Assembly: GCA_041399085.1 (NCBI GenBank)
Contig: JAWKTM010000052.1
Span: 1-53,893, forward strand
DNA: 53,893 nucleotides
Reading direction: 5' to 3'
Source: JAWKTM01 sp041399085
GTDB lineage: Bacteria > Planctomycetota > Planctomycetia > Pirellulales > Pirellulaceae
Every line of letters begins with the position of its first letter. Within the stretch, counting starts at the first letter, position 1. Both the position numbers and the translations under genes were made by a program. The notes below the pieces were generated by a model, which was given only the letters and a program-made list of their open reading frames with translations, was not told where the DNA came from and searched no databases. Shown in pieces: positions 9,434 to 18,548 of the stretch.

Positions 9434-9757
9434 GGTCCATTTCCTCGCAATAAAAAACCACTCGGATGCGTCGTCACGTCCGACGCGTAACTGGCCAGTA
9501 TAGTTCGTCAACGAAGCTACGATAGGCGTTCGTTAGCGCGCGGTGGTTCAGATCCGGCGTATGCAGGATCGTTGCGAGAAGAAGTGTCGCGATGCGACGC
9601 GCGTTCCGCTCCGACGCGGATCGTTCTCAAACGATGGCACGGAGTCAAGAAAAGGCCGGCTGGCCTGATCCTAGGCGGCGTAAAGTGGATCAAGACCAGC
9701 CGGTCCGGGACTATTCGATTGGGAAGCCAACGGGGCCTCGGCATCCATGTCTATGGG
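9434..9757 (-). other. Intergenic region between glgC and asd
   Basis: About 320 bp with no credible gene. It holds the long terminator-like hairpin after glgC (separate entry) and the upstream region of asd. Several open frames cross it, but none has coding character. Confidence 0.5.
9648..9706 (-). terminator. Long-stem terminator after glgC
   Basis: The arms at 9654-9671 (GGCCGGCTGGCCTGATCC) and 9687-9706 are nearly complementary over about 18 bp. A 15-base loop separates them. On the minus strand the hairpin is followed by TTTTCTT, the layout of an intrinsic terminator for glgC, whose stop is 52 bases away. Confidence 0.7.
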
Positions 9758-11038
9758 TTATCCCACTTGCCGATTAAGCGACAGTTTTGGAGGTTCCGCC
9801 GACTCGTCGAACTCACTATCGAATCGATAGTCTTTGGGTACGACCGTGACACCATTTTCGGATACGGTGAATCGCTGTTGATCCTCATAACGATCGAAAC
9901 CGATATTGGTTCCCGGCGGTACGTAGACCCCTTTGTCGATAATGCAGTTTTTCACTCGCGCCCCTTCGCCAATTCTCACATCGTCGAATAATACCGAGTC
10001 GATGACGACGGCGCCTTCGTCCACGCGCACGTGCGGCGAGAGTACCGAGTTTCTTACGATCCCGCCCGATACGACGACGCCGGAACTGAGAATCGAGTTA
10101 AACAACTGAGCGTCGCTGCCGTTGGGGCCGGGCGCCGTTCTGGCTGGCGGACTGCGTCGTTCAAAAGTGCGGATCGGCCAATCTTTCTGGTACAGATTCA
10201 TCGGTGGACGGGCGTGTAATAGCTCCATATTAGCTTGGTAGAAGCTGTCAATGGTGCCGACGTCTCGCCAATAGCGATCCACGCTGACGCGTCCCGCCGC
10301 GCCGCCGAATTGATAGGCGTAGACCGGCGCCTCGGTCAGCATCCGAGGCAAAACATCGGTGCCAAAATCATGAGTGGAGTTGGGGTTCTCGTGGTCTCGA
10401 CGGAGCATGTCGCTGAGGGCCTCGGCATTAAACACATACACTCCCATAGAGACCAAGGCTCGCCGTTGATCGTATGGCAGACTCTTCGGTCGGGCCGGCT
10501 TTTCTTGGAACTCGATGACTCGATGCGACGAATCCACGCCAACCACGCCGAAACTACTGGCTTCGCGAATGGGGACCTCCATGCAAGCTACCGTGGCGGC
10601 CGCGCCGGTGCTGCGATGGTTGTGCACCATTGCGGCATAGTCCATGCGATACACGTGGTCGCCGGAAAGTACGACGATATCTCGGGCTTCGTTGCGTTCC
10701 AACAGATAAAGATTCTGGTAGACCGCGTCCGCCGTGCTCTCATACCACGAATCACCGGTTCGCATTTGAGGCGGAACTACCGTTACGTATTCGCCAATGG
10801 CAGGATTAAAGATCGACCAACCGTCGCGCAAATGTTTTTGGAGTGAATGTGATTTGTATTGTGTCAATACCAGGATTCGGCGCAAACCCGAGTGTTCACA
10901 GTTGCTGAGCGTAAAGTCAATGATGCGGTACTTGCCCGCAAACGGCACGGCCGGCTTGGCGCGGTCGGCTGTCAGGGGATGTAACCGTGTACCGACTCCG
11001 CCCGCCAAAATCACGGTAATCACATCGCGTAGAAACAT
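9758..11038 (-). CDS. glgC: Glucose-1-phosphate adenylyltransferase (ADP-glucose pyrophosphorylase)
   Basis: Makes ADP-glucose from glucose-1-phosphate and ATP, the committed step of bacterial glycogen synthesis. The 426-aa product starts at ATG 11038 with GAGGAAAG upstream. It carries the pyrophosphorylase signature ILAGGVGTRLHPLT, AKPAVPFAGKYRIIDF and the downstream VLSGDHVYRMDY. The sugar-phosphate-binding stretch VIEFQEKP follows, and the C-terminal part shows left-handed beta-helix hexapeptides (LFDDVRIGEGARVKNCIIDK). A 36-codon upstream extension exists, but it has no ribosome-binding site and does not resemble GlgC. A strong hairpin terminates it. No glgA or glgB is in the window. Confidence 0.95.
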   Translation of the reverse strand: MFLRDVITVILAGGVGTRLHPLTADRAKPAVPFAGKYRIIDFTLSNCEHSGLRRILVLTQYKSHSLQKHLRDGWSIFNPAIGEYVTVVPPQMRTGDSWYESTADAVYQNLYLLERNEARDIVVLSGDHVYRMDYAAMVHNHRSTGAAATVACMEVPIREASSFGVVGVDSSHRVIEFQEKPARPKSLPYDQRRALVSMGVYVFNAEALSDMLRRDHENPNSTHDFGTDVLPRMLTEAPVYAYQFGGAAGRVSVDRYWRDVGTIDSFYQANMELLHARPPMNLYQKDWPIRTFERRSPPARTAPGPNGSDAQLFNSILSSGVVVSGGIVRNSVLSPHVRVDEGAVVIDSVLFDDVRIGEGARVKNCIIDKGVYVPPGTNIGFDRYEDQQRFTVSENGVTVVPKDYRFDSEFDESAEPPKLSLNRQVG

Positions 11039-11326
11039 AATCGCCGCTTGCTTTCCTCGGAAAATGCTCAGTGCCTGGAAGAATAGTGTCGCGGTAAGCA
11101 ATGGTTGTGCCGGAGTTTGGCAGTAGGGTGTCGTAACATTCATCAACGGCCGGAAAACACTGTAAATGAAGAGTATTTTCGAGGACGAGATTTGTGAGAC
11201 GCATAGCGTGAACCGGCTCTCGTCGGCCGGCGATGCCGGAGCATTGGGCGGGGGCTGCCTAAGAGTCGGGCAGCGAGATAACGAGCGACGGGGCGCGTGC
11301 GCGGAACCTGCGAAGGTCGCGAGAAA

Positions 11327-12490
11327 TCACGTCGCGACTCGTCCATACACGAGTTCGCCGCTGTTTAAGGTAGCGCGTATCTCGAGCTGCGCCCTGGGGG
11401 CATCGGTCAATTCGAACAGGACGAAGTCTGCCGTTGAACCCACTGAGAAACCGCCACATCGGGCATCAATGAGCGCGGCGGGTTGCGAGGTTGCCATCAG
11501 GACGGCGGTGGCCAGATTGAGCCCGGCGAAACTCATCAGATTCGGAATGGCGACGTGAATCGGCAAAGCGGCGCCGGCTAGGTACTGACGCTGACCGGCC
11601 ACAACCAGTCGTCCGTCTTCCAGCACTTCTACCGGCCCGATACTGGTTTCGTCATATCGACCGGGGGGCATGCCGGCCATTCCGGTAATGTCGCTGACCA
11701 CGACGCAATGTTCGGTGCCTTTCGCGCGGACGAAACACTTTACTACCGCGGGTGGTAGGTGATGCCCGTCCACAATCAAGCTGGGTGTCAGACGGTCGTC
11801 GGCCAACTGATCCCAGATATAGTTGGGATGCCGTCGAATTTGGCCGTGAGCGCCGTTGCCCAAGTGCGTACTCATGCGGGCTCCGGCGTCGATTGCCGCG
11901 GCGATCTGATCCGAGTTTGCGGCCGTATGTCCGATGGCGACGAGCACCCCGCTGCGGACCACGCGAGTAATAAAATTGGGGGATTCTTCGTATTCGGGGG
12001 ACATGGTGAGGATACGAATCTTGCCACGGGCCGCTTCTTGAAGCCGCTGAAACTCTGGCCAGTCGGGGGGGCGGACGTGCTCAAGCGGATGGGCTCCACG
12101 CGGCCCATCCTGGGGTGAAATGTACGGGCCTTCGAGATGGATTCCCGGCACTCGCTGGGCAACGCTGGGATTCGAGTCGATGGCCGATGCCACCGTCGCC
12201 AGAGAATGCTTGAGCGTTTCAAATCCGTGCGTGGTTGCGGTGGGGCATGACTGCGTGACGCCAAATGGGTCGAGGCCCAGGACGAGTCGCTCGACGCCGT
12301 CGGGTGTTAGCGCGGGATCATTCAACTCTTGCCCGCCGTAGCCATTCACCTGCAAATCGACAAACCCGGGCGCGATCCAGGGCGCGCGTGGGGAATGGCT
12401 ATCGGTTGGCTCACAAGCGGCAACTCGTCCGTTCGCGATCGAAAGCCGCACTTGCTCGCCTGTATCGAATCGCCTTCCAACCAATTCCAT
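11327..12490 (-). CDS. nagA: N-acetylglucosamine-6-phosphate deacetylase
   Basis: Amidohydrolase that removes the acetyl group from GlcNAc-6-P in amino-sugar and murein recycling. It has 387 aa from ATG 12490, preceded by CAGGTG; an ATG five codons upstream is in frame but lacks a ribosome-binding site. The motifs are VDLQVNGYGG near the N-terminus, the metal-binding Glu in HLEGPYISP, AIGHTAANSDQI, STHLGNGAHG and the catalytic Asp in VSDITGMAG. The THLGNGAHG stretch replaces the more common THLFNAM, so this is a divergent branch. No glucosamine-6-phosphate deaminase gene (nagB) is beside it. It is transcribed away from the lipoprotein at 12755. Confidence 0.9.
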   Translation of the reverse strand: MELVGRRFDTGEQVRLSIANGRVAACEPTDSHSPRAPWIAPGFVDLQVNGYGGQELNDPALTPDGVERLVLGLDPFGVTQSCPTATTHGFETLKHSLATVASAIDSNPSVAQRVPGIHLEGPYISPQDGPRGAHPLEHVRPPDWPEFQRLQEAARGKIRILTMSPEYEESPNFITRVVRSGVLVAIGHTAANSDQIAAAIDAGARMSTHLGNGAHGQIRRHPNYIWDQLADDRLTPSLIVDGHHLPPAVVKCFVRAKGTEHCVVVSDITGMAGMPPGRYDETSIGPVEVLEDGRLVVAGQRQYLAGAALPIHVAIPNLMSFAGLNLATAVLMATSQPAALIDARCGGFSVGSTADFVLFELTDAPRAQLEIRATLNSGELVYGRVAT

Positions 12491-12754
12491 TTCACACCTG
12501 CGCATTCGCGAAAAGTCAGCTCATCTGTCAAGTTCGCGGACAGGATAAAGCAGGCGGCGGTCGATTGCCACGATCGTGCGGAGAATGCCGGTTGTATTTC
12601 TTGACCGAATTCGGGAATAACCGGAGATCGTCGCGTCTCTTGCGTGCTAGACCTTTAAGACAAGGTGAAAAGCTGGCGTCGAGTCGCAATTGTTTTGCGG
12701 TCGCGCCGGAAGAAGTTCCAAGTTCCCCTTCCCGTTCATGAATTGGAGAAAGCC

Positions 12755-13057
12755 ATGAAGTGGTTGGCCAGTCTGTGTCTGTTGTTCAGTGTTGCATTGT
12801 TCACCGTTGGTTGCGCCGAGCCGGCTCCGGGTCCGTCTTCGGAAGAGTCGGCCACGACGACGCCGGGTGACGAGGGCATGACCGAAGAAGGCCCGGTTTC
12901 GGAAGAAACTCCGGCTGTGGAAGAAGCCCCTGTTACTGAAGAAGCTCCCGTTACGGAAGAAGCCCCAACGACCGAGGAAGCTCCGAGCACTGAGCCGGCT
13001 CCGACCGAAGGCGAGCCGTCGGTTGAGTTGGATACGTCGGTTGAAAGCGAGAACTAA
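12755..13057 (+). CDS. Low-complexity lipoprotein with Glu/Pro/Thr repeats
   Basis: A 100-aa protein starting at ATG 12755 with GGAGAAAG just upstream. The signal sequence MKWLASLCLLFSVALFTVGC ends in a lipobox-like LFTVGC, so Cys20 is probably lipidated. The rest is acidic and disordered: a series of EEAP(V/T)T units (EEAPVTEEAPVTEEAPTTEE) encoded by an imperfect 18-bp tandem repeat at about 12900-12990. I recognise no folded domain. It may be a flexible periplasmic spacer. It is followed by a strong terminator, so it is a single-gene transcript. Confidence 0.72.
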   Translation: MKWLASLCLLFSVALFTVGCAEPAPGPSSEESATTTPGDEGMTEEGPVSEETPAVEEAPVTEEAPVTEEAPTTEEAPSTEPAPTEGEPSVELDTSVESEN

Positions 13058-13096
13058 ACTCGCCGTTTGACGGATTCTGCACCGTCATCAAGAACC

Positions 13097-13142
13097 AAAG
13101 CGACCGGGAAGCGTGTCAACATGCTTCCCGGTTCGCTTTTCT
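13097..13142 (+). terminator. Intrinsic terminator after the lipoprotein gene
   Basis: The arms AAAGCGACCGGGAAGC and GCTTCCCGGTTCGCTTT pair over about 16 bp with one bulge and a 10-base loop. TTTTCTT follows on the plus strand. Confidence 0.85.
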
Positions 13143-13226
13143 TGTCGCCTTAACGAAGTCCAACGTCGGAGGTGTTGGTCGGGCTGCGCTTCGTCTGTGT
13201 CTCAGTCGCCAAGTGGCGGTCGGAGC

Positions 13227-13427
13227 TCACTTGTTCAGAATCAGTTTGCCATTTCGAGTTTGACGAAGGCGATACAGTGTGCCTTCGTGCTCGATCAGCA
13301 CTTCGCGGTGGCCCTGCAACAGTTGCTCGGACAGCCAACGGGGCAGCGACGCGGATTCCGTAGCGGTGGCTGCGGGGGCCGTGCCCTGTATTTCTCCATG
13401 TGCGTCGGAACGAGGCCGTTCGTTCAT
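13227..13427 (-). CDS. hemP: Hemin uptake protein HemP-like small protein
   Basis: The C-terminal half (VLIEHEGTLYRLRQTRNGKL, then ILNK) matches the HemP family, small proteins associated with haem/iron uptake genes. I start at ATG 13427 (66 aa), which has CAGGT about six bases upstream. A second ATG at 13469 would add 14 residues. The N-terminal part is Ala/Thr/Ser-rich and unconserved. No haem receptor, TonB or ABC importer gene is nearby, so the gene is an orphan here. The very short length and the single recognisable motif keep confidence moderate. Confidence 0.7.
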   Translation of the reverse strand: MNERPRSDAHGEIQGTAPAATATESASLPRWLSEQLLQGHREVLIEHEGTLYRLRQTRNGKLILNK

Positions 13428-13565
13428 TGTCGACCTGCTAATCTCGATCTGATTCAATGGCTGGATCATTGCGAGTCTTTCAGGTTGTTATTGTGGAGGG
13501 GCATAAATCGCGACGAGGCAGCCGGCGAAGCCGACTGCCTGATCGTGTTGCGAATGCGTCGGGGG

Positions 13566-14572
13566 TTAGTAGTTGCCGACCACTTCGCGGCCATCGCGCG
13601 TGGTCAGCGAACGCCAGGTAATGATGTCGATCGTGTCGGCCACGAAGCGAGTCGAGCCGTCGGTTAGCGAGATCTGAGCTCCGCCAGGATGGTAGCTACG
13701 CGACGTGACGGTCGCGTAAGTCAGGTTCGTAAGCGAGCCCCCTTCGCGCGACGACGTGAAATCCACGTCGTAAATTTGGCCGCTATTCGTGAAGGGAAAC
13801 TCGGTGTTCGGTGGGAAAGTGCCCGTAACGCCGGATTGATGGACCCGAGAGTCAACCCATTCGGTATGCCCCGAATCCGCTTTGAAATTGCCGCCATAAC
13901 CCACGACCGCCGCCGGATCCGCAGGAATCGCAGTGCCGGCCGCGTTGGGGTTAGCCCGTCTCGCAAATATGGATTCCAAGCCTTGACCTCGGCGAACGCG
14001 ATCGTCGAACTAGTGCCGTCGATCACGCTGTTAAAGCCGGTGGCGCTGTTGGGATAGAACAGGCCATTGCCGCCTTGGCGAGTGTTCGGATCGTAGACAA
14101 ACCAAGTTCCGTAATTCCCGCCATAGTTCAGCGGATAATGTGTTAGCGCGCCGTCGGGGCGTTCGCGATCGTTGACTTCGCTCGGACAAAGAAGCGTGTC
14201 GATGCGCGAGCGAGTGACCAGCGGTTGGACACTGTAGGGCAGATTCCAGTCGATCAAGTCTTGCAAGTTCTTCTGCTCGATAAACGGCAAGATTCGGGCT
14301 TGGATCGACCAACTGGGATTTGTCACGCTCGGATTAAAGACGCCTCCGGGCGGAAACGTCGATAGGTGTCGTGATAGTTGTGCAACGCCAAGCAGAGCTG
14401 CTTCAGATTGTTGGAGCACGACGAGCGGCGCGCAGCTTCGCGGGCGGCTTGAACCGCTGGCAGCAACATTGCCACAAGCACACCAATGATGGCGATGACA
14501 ACAAGCAGTTCGACGAGGGTAAAGCCTCGGCGAGCAACGACGGACGCGCAGCAGCGAGCGGGAACAGGACAT
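13566..14572 (-). pseudogene. DUF1559 prepilin-like protein, broken by three frame shifts
   Basis: Planctomycete DUF1559 proteins have a type IV pilin-like N-terminal helix and are probably surface or pseudopilin proteins. The start is ATG 14572 with GGAGG five bases upstream (MSCSRSLLRVRR). The reading frame then moves to the one encoding RGFTLVELLVVIAIIGVLVA, at about 14540. It returns at about 14357 (NYHDTYRRF then PPGGVFNPSV), where the run CGTTTCCG seems to lack a T. It shifts again at about 13965, where CTAACCCCAACG seems to lack a C (LRDGLTP then NAAGTAIPADP). The family's C-terminal H-x-GG motif is intact as SYHPGGAQISLTDGSTRF. The restored length is about 335 aa, normal for the family. 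Every segment keeps conserved residues, so recent mutation or sequencing error is more likely than old decay. Confidence 0.85.
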
Positions 14573-14976
14573 GGAGCCTCCAGCGTCTGGCAAGCGAAAA
14601 CAGGTGGGATACGTTGCCGGTAGGTTCGTCTGGCTGGCCGCAGGAGCTGGCTGGTTCGTGACGCGAATAGCGTCACGAGGTTGGCTGGCCGCAAAGCTGG
14701 CTGGAACAGTGCAACTGATACTCAGTATCAATACGACGGATTGTACTTCCTGCACAATCGTTGTCAACAGCCAAAGCGGCGGCATTTAGGAAAGCAGCGG
14801 CAGCGAAGAGGTTTCTCGAACGTGTGGTCCTACGACTCGCGCCGGTTGCTGCCTGGCAGAACGGACTTTCGCCAGTTCCATGGAGATTCACTCGTCCGGC
14901 GATGAATTGAGCGACGTACGCTCTCATCGAAGCGAGTCGCCTTGGCCGGAGTTGTTTGGTTGGAGCGAACCTAGGA
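14573..14976 (-). other. Intergenic region with a repeat-hairpin-repeat, between DUF1559 and DUF1501 genes
   Basis: About 400 bp with no credible gene. It contains the repeat-hairpin-repeat at 14631-14704 described separately. The rest shows no further structure that I can identify. Confidence 0.5.
14631..14704 (-). repeat. Direct repeats flanking a perfect hairpin upstream of the DUF1559 gene
   Basis: TGGCTGGCCGCAGGAGCTGG at 14631 (24 bp with its end) recurs at 14682 with one base less. Between them, 14657-14677 is a perfect 8-bp stem (CGTGACGC / GCGTCACG) with the loop GAATA. The unit lies 60-130 bp before the DUF1559 start codon, so it is in the promoter or leader region. Confidence 0.6.
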
Positions 14977-16334
14977 TTAGATCAGCTCGCGAATCGGCCC
15001 GACGCCGGTGTCCACCAGATACTGCGGGCGGCCATGCAAATCGGGGATCGTGACGTGACCGACGTCGATGCCCAGGTTGTGATAGAGCGTGGCAAAAACC
15101 TCTTGGAAGGCGACGGGGCGATCGATCGGTTCACCAGCCAAACGGTCCGTAGCGCCAATCACTTGGCCCATCTTCATGCCGCCGCCAGCTAACAAGGCAC
15201 ATGCGACTCGCGGCCAATGATCGCGGCCGACTTGAGCGCTGATCTTCGGAGTGCGGCCAAATTCGCCCCACACCAGAACACTCGTATCCTCGGCCAATCC
15301 ACGGGCGTGCAAGTCCTCGACCAATGCCGTGATGCCTTGGTCGAAGGCCGGAAAGTCCTCACGCTCCCGTTTGAAAATTGAGTTGTTCGCTCCGCCGTGC
15401 CAGTCCCATTTGCTGTAGTTGACGGTAACAATTCGGGCTCCCGCTTCGACCAACCGGCGGGCGACGAGAAAGCTTTGCGGCACGCGTGGCCGTTGCCGTC
15501 CATGTGTTTCGTCGGATCGCCCGTGCCGTAGCGAGCTACGATTGCCGGATCCTCCTTCGACAGATCCAGGGCGTCCGCGAGCTGGGATGATGTCAGCACG
15601 CCCATTGCTTGTTGAGTGAAAGCGTCGAAGCCGTTCATCATTCCGCTGGCGTCCACATCGCGGCGGAAGCGGTCGATGCTGCTAAAGCAAACTCTGTCGA
15701 TCGCCCAATCGGTCGGTCGTGATTCCGTTCAGCACCATGTCGCTCTTGGTCGGACCAAGCGGCCGAACGGCGACTGAGCGGCTCCGAGAAAACCTGACCG
15801 GGCTCGTTGTACGGTCCGTGCGTGCATTCATAACACAGGCTGACGAACGGCGGGGCCGCCGGATTCGCCGGCCCTTGCAGCTTGGCGACCGCCGACCGAA
15901 CTGGGGCCAACCGCCGGCTGGTTGCCGACCTTGATGTGCGGCCCGTATAACATTGAATCGCATCGTGGCCGGACGTGCGCGTCGCTCAACGATCGGATAA
16001 TGGCGAACTTGTCCATCATCGAAGCCATTCGCGGAAACAGCTCGCCAATTTGAATTCCCGGCACGTTGGTCGAGATCGGCCGCATCGGACCCGCGATCTC
16101 CGCCGGAGCATCGGGCTTCAAGTCGAACATATCCTGATGAGGCGGTCCGCCGACGAGATACACCAAAATCACCGACTTCTTCGACGTTCGCTGCCCAGCA
16201 GCCGCCTCGGCTTGAAACAGTTGCGGCAGCGTCAGCCCCGCCGCGCCCAACGCACCGATCTTCAAGAAATTGCGTCGGCTGAGACCATCGCAAAAACGGC
16301 TCGAACGGTCCCGCGGATCGAAAATCGTCAGCAT
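14977..16334 (-). pseudogene. DUF1501 Tat-exported protein, broken by about four frame shifts
   Basis: DUF1501 proteins are alkaline-phosphatase-superfamily-like exported proteins abundant in planctomycetes. The ATG at 16334 opens MLTIFDPRDRSSRF, followed by the twin-arginine signal SRRNFLKIGALGAAG. The N-terminal domain (VILVYLVGGPPHQDMFDLKP) is intact to about 15905. Later segments are found in other frames: PANPAAPPFVSLCYECTHG, PLGPTKSDMVLNGITTDRLG, ASGMMNGFDAFTQQAMGVL, and from about 15483 the intact C-terminal part (IVTVNYSKWDWHGG, VLVWGEFGRTPKI, GRDHWPRVA). Breaks are near 15905, 15775, 15695 and 15485. The restored length of about 450 aa is normal. The usual partner with DUF1549/DUF1553 domains is absent. 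Confidence 0.88.
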
Positions 16335-16620
16335 GATGGCGGCTCCGGCTGGCATGAAGTGGCTTACGCGAATCAAATTGCGTGGCCTGCAATATATCAA
16401 ACGAAGTTGATCGGTTCCAGCGCGACTCGCGTTCTCACCGCGATTAAATCGAGATGACTCGGAGTTGCTTCAACTCGCATGGTTCGTGGGCGAGTAGCAT
16501 TTTCTTGTTTACGCGGCCCTGCTTCGGTAATTTGATAGGCCCCGACTCGCCAAACCGAATCCGTCGCTCACTGGCCGGGGTCGATTCGAACGGCGGGACG
16601 CATCGCAGGAGCCGATCGCT

Positions 16621-17166
16621 ATGGACTCGTTTGAGAATGTCATCGGTCAAATACTGGCGCGCGACGGATTTTGGGTCCGGCAATCCTACAAGGTCCGACT
16701 GACTCCCGCGGATAAACGGGCCATCGGTCGTATCACGTCGCCGCGATGGGAGATCGATCTTGTGGCTTATCGACCCGGCGACAATCTCTTGAGAATCGTT
16801 GAGTGCAAATCGTACCTCGATTCGCGAGGCGTTCGATTCAAAGCCTTCGATGGCGAAGGCCGCGGCGGTAAGCGATTTAAGTTGTTCAACGAACCAGAAA
16901 CGTTCAGCGTCGTATCGACGCGACTTGTGGAGCAGTTGTATGCGGAGAAAGCGGTGCTCGCGGCCCCAAACATTCAACTATGTTTGGCCGCCGGCAAAAT
17001 CGCCCCGCGAGAAAGCGAACGACTTCGGATGCTGTTCGAGGAACGTCATTGGACATTGTTTGAGCCGGCATGGATCCACGATCAATTGGTTGCAATGTCG
17101 CGAGACGGATACGACAATTCCGTGTGTTCGATTACTGCGAAGTTGCTTTGTAGGGATTTATGCTAG
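16621..17166 (+). CDS. Hypothetical protein with a PD-(D/E)XK nuclease-like core
   Basis: A 181-aa protein from ATG 16621. The stretch WEIDLVAYRPGDNLLRIVEC ending in ECKSY has the spacing of a PD-(D/E)XK active site (Asp, then Glu-x-Lys). The preceding helix (FENVIGQILARDGFWVRQSY) matches the usual first element of that fold. The C-terminal half is helical and ends in CRDLC. It could be a restriction-like or repair nuclease, or an inactive relative; the exact family is not recognised. It stands alone, with no methyltransferase or helicase partner. The next gene begins about 55 bp downstream on the same strand, and no functional link is evident. Confidence 0.62.
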   Translation: MDSFENVIGQILARDGFWVRQSYKVRLTPADKRAIGRITSPRWEIDLVAYRPGDNLLRIVECKSYLDSRGVRFKAFDGEGRGGKRFKLFNEPETFSVVSTRLVEQLYAEKAVLAAPNIQLCLAAGKIAPRESERLRMLFEERHWTLFEPAWIHDQLVAMSRDGYDNSVCSITAKLLCRDLC

Positions 17167-17223
17167 GTAATCGAGCGAGGACGGTCGTGACGCCGCGTTT
17201 CGTCGTTACTTGGGGATAATTTG

Positions 17224-18498
17224 ATGCCGAGCCGCAACTATTGCACGATGGGCCTTCGATCGTGGTTCATCAGAGGATTTACACTGACGGCCTTAGCGTT
17301 GCCGCCCGGCTGGGCGCTTGCCCAATACGATGTGTCAAGTGCTCGCGAGATCCATGTGTGGGAGAACGAAGAAGTTCGTTTTGGCCAGTTGCCGGGCGAT
17401 GGTGTTTGGGATTGGCGGTGGGATCCAGGCAGTGCAAGGAAGTATCGCTCGGGTGAGTCGCCCGCTCATGTTTACACAACCAAATGGACGGACGGGGAAA
17501 TTACGAAACGGCACGTGCTTATCTATCAATATAAGGACGCTCAAGGCCGTACAGGCGCCGGAGGCAACATTGTCGTCAATGTCCGTAAGTTGCCGCCGAC
17601 GGCTGTCGAGGATCAGTTTGAAACGCTGGCGAGCGAACAGCTCGCAATCCCTAGATCGAAGCTTTTGGCCAACGATGCGGATGAGGTGACTCGGCCGTTG
17701 TTGCGACTGGCCGCCATCGATACGAAGAATACGCTAGGCCAAGTTCAAGTCACGGCGAGTGGTTTTCAATACGATCCCACGAGTTTCGCATTTCGCATGT
17801 TGAAGCGGGATACGTTTACCGATTCGTTTCGCTATCGAATCAAGGATCATGAGAACCGCGGAGCTTGGGCGACGGTCAAAATTAACGTGTCGGGCGCCAG
17901 CGAAAACAATTTGGAGGCTGTCCAGTGGACCACGGATTTCGACGTGCGCGATCTTGTCCTGCAACGCATAGATCAGTTCGAGAAGGATATGGCAAATACC
18001 TTCGGCCCGAAAAAGCTCGCCACTCCCTTGTTTCTACTCGACGAAGCGCCGTTGGCCCTGCGGAACAAGCTGGCGCCGCTCGAACGTGTGACGTTGGGAA
18101 ATGTGGTCGGACGGAGTATCGCCATGCAAAGAAGAAGTGTCACCACGAACGAAGAAATGAATCCTAACTTCGTGTCGTTTGTTCGCTTTCCAATGCCTGG
18201 TGGATATGACATTACCACCGAGCCTAAAATGGCGAAGACGGGTCCCGGATCGTGGGAGGGTAATGTCACTTATAAGCTGGAATGGAAGGTGTTTCGTTGC
18301 TGGCCGCTGAAGACTTGGGATGAAAACCATGTCGACGAAGAGTATGGCGTGCAGCTTACCGCGACATTGACACTTGGCGTGTGGGGGAGACTATTTCAAT
18401 CCCGTTACAAGACTCAATTCGACGAAACGCGAACCTATACCATTGGCGAACTGTGGACGGCGAAGCTGGTGGCGTCGAAAGGCGTTCCATTGAAATAG
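17224..18498 (+). CDS. Exported protein with a cadherin/Ig-like repeat domain
   Basis: The start is ATG 17224 (MPSRNYCTM), with GGGGAT nearby; a TTG one codon earlier is also open. A signal peptide ends near GWALAQYD. An N-terminal beta-rich domain (VWDWRWDPGSARKY) follows. Then comes a segment that resembles tandem cadherin-like or VCBS-associated domains (PPTAVEDQFETLASEQLAIP, KLLANDADEVTRPLLRLAAI). The C-terminal 200 residues (VFRCWPLKTWDENHVDEEYG, LTLGVWGRLFQSRY) are of unknown family. It is probably secreted or periplasmic. The protein is 424 aa and its stop is 50 bases before the recG stop on the opposite strand. Confidence 0.6.
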   Translation: MPSRNYCTMGLRSWFIRGFTLTALALPPGWALAQYDVSSAREIHVWENEEVRFGQLPGDGVWDWRWDPGSARKYRSGESPAHVYTTKWTDGEITKRHVLIYQYKDAQGRTGAGGNIVVNVRKLPPTAVEDQFETLASEQLAIPRSKLLANDADEVTRPLLRLAAIDTKNTLGQVQVTASGFQYDPTSFAFRMLKRDTFTDSFRYRIKDHENRGAWATVKINVSGASENNLEAVQWTTDFDVRDLVLQRIDQFEKDMANTFGPKKLATPLFLLDEAPLALRNKLAPLERVTLGNVVGRSIAMQRRSVTTNEEMNPNFVSFVRFPMPGGYDITTEPKMAKTGPGSWEGNVTYKLEWKVFRCWPLKTWDENHVDEEYGVQLTATLTLGVWGRLFQSRYKTQFDETRTYTIGELWTAKLVASKGVPLK

Positions 18499-18548
18499 GT
18501 ATGTCGAATCGGTGCAAGCGGCGATCTCTTTGCCACTTCCCGTTTTTG

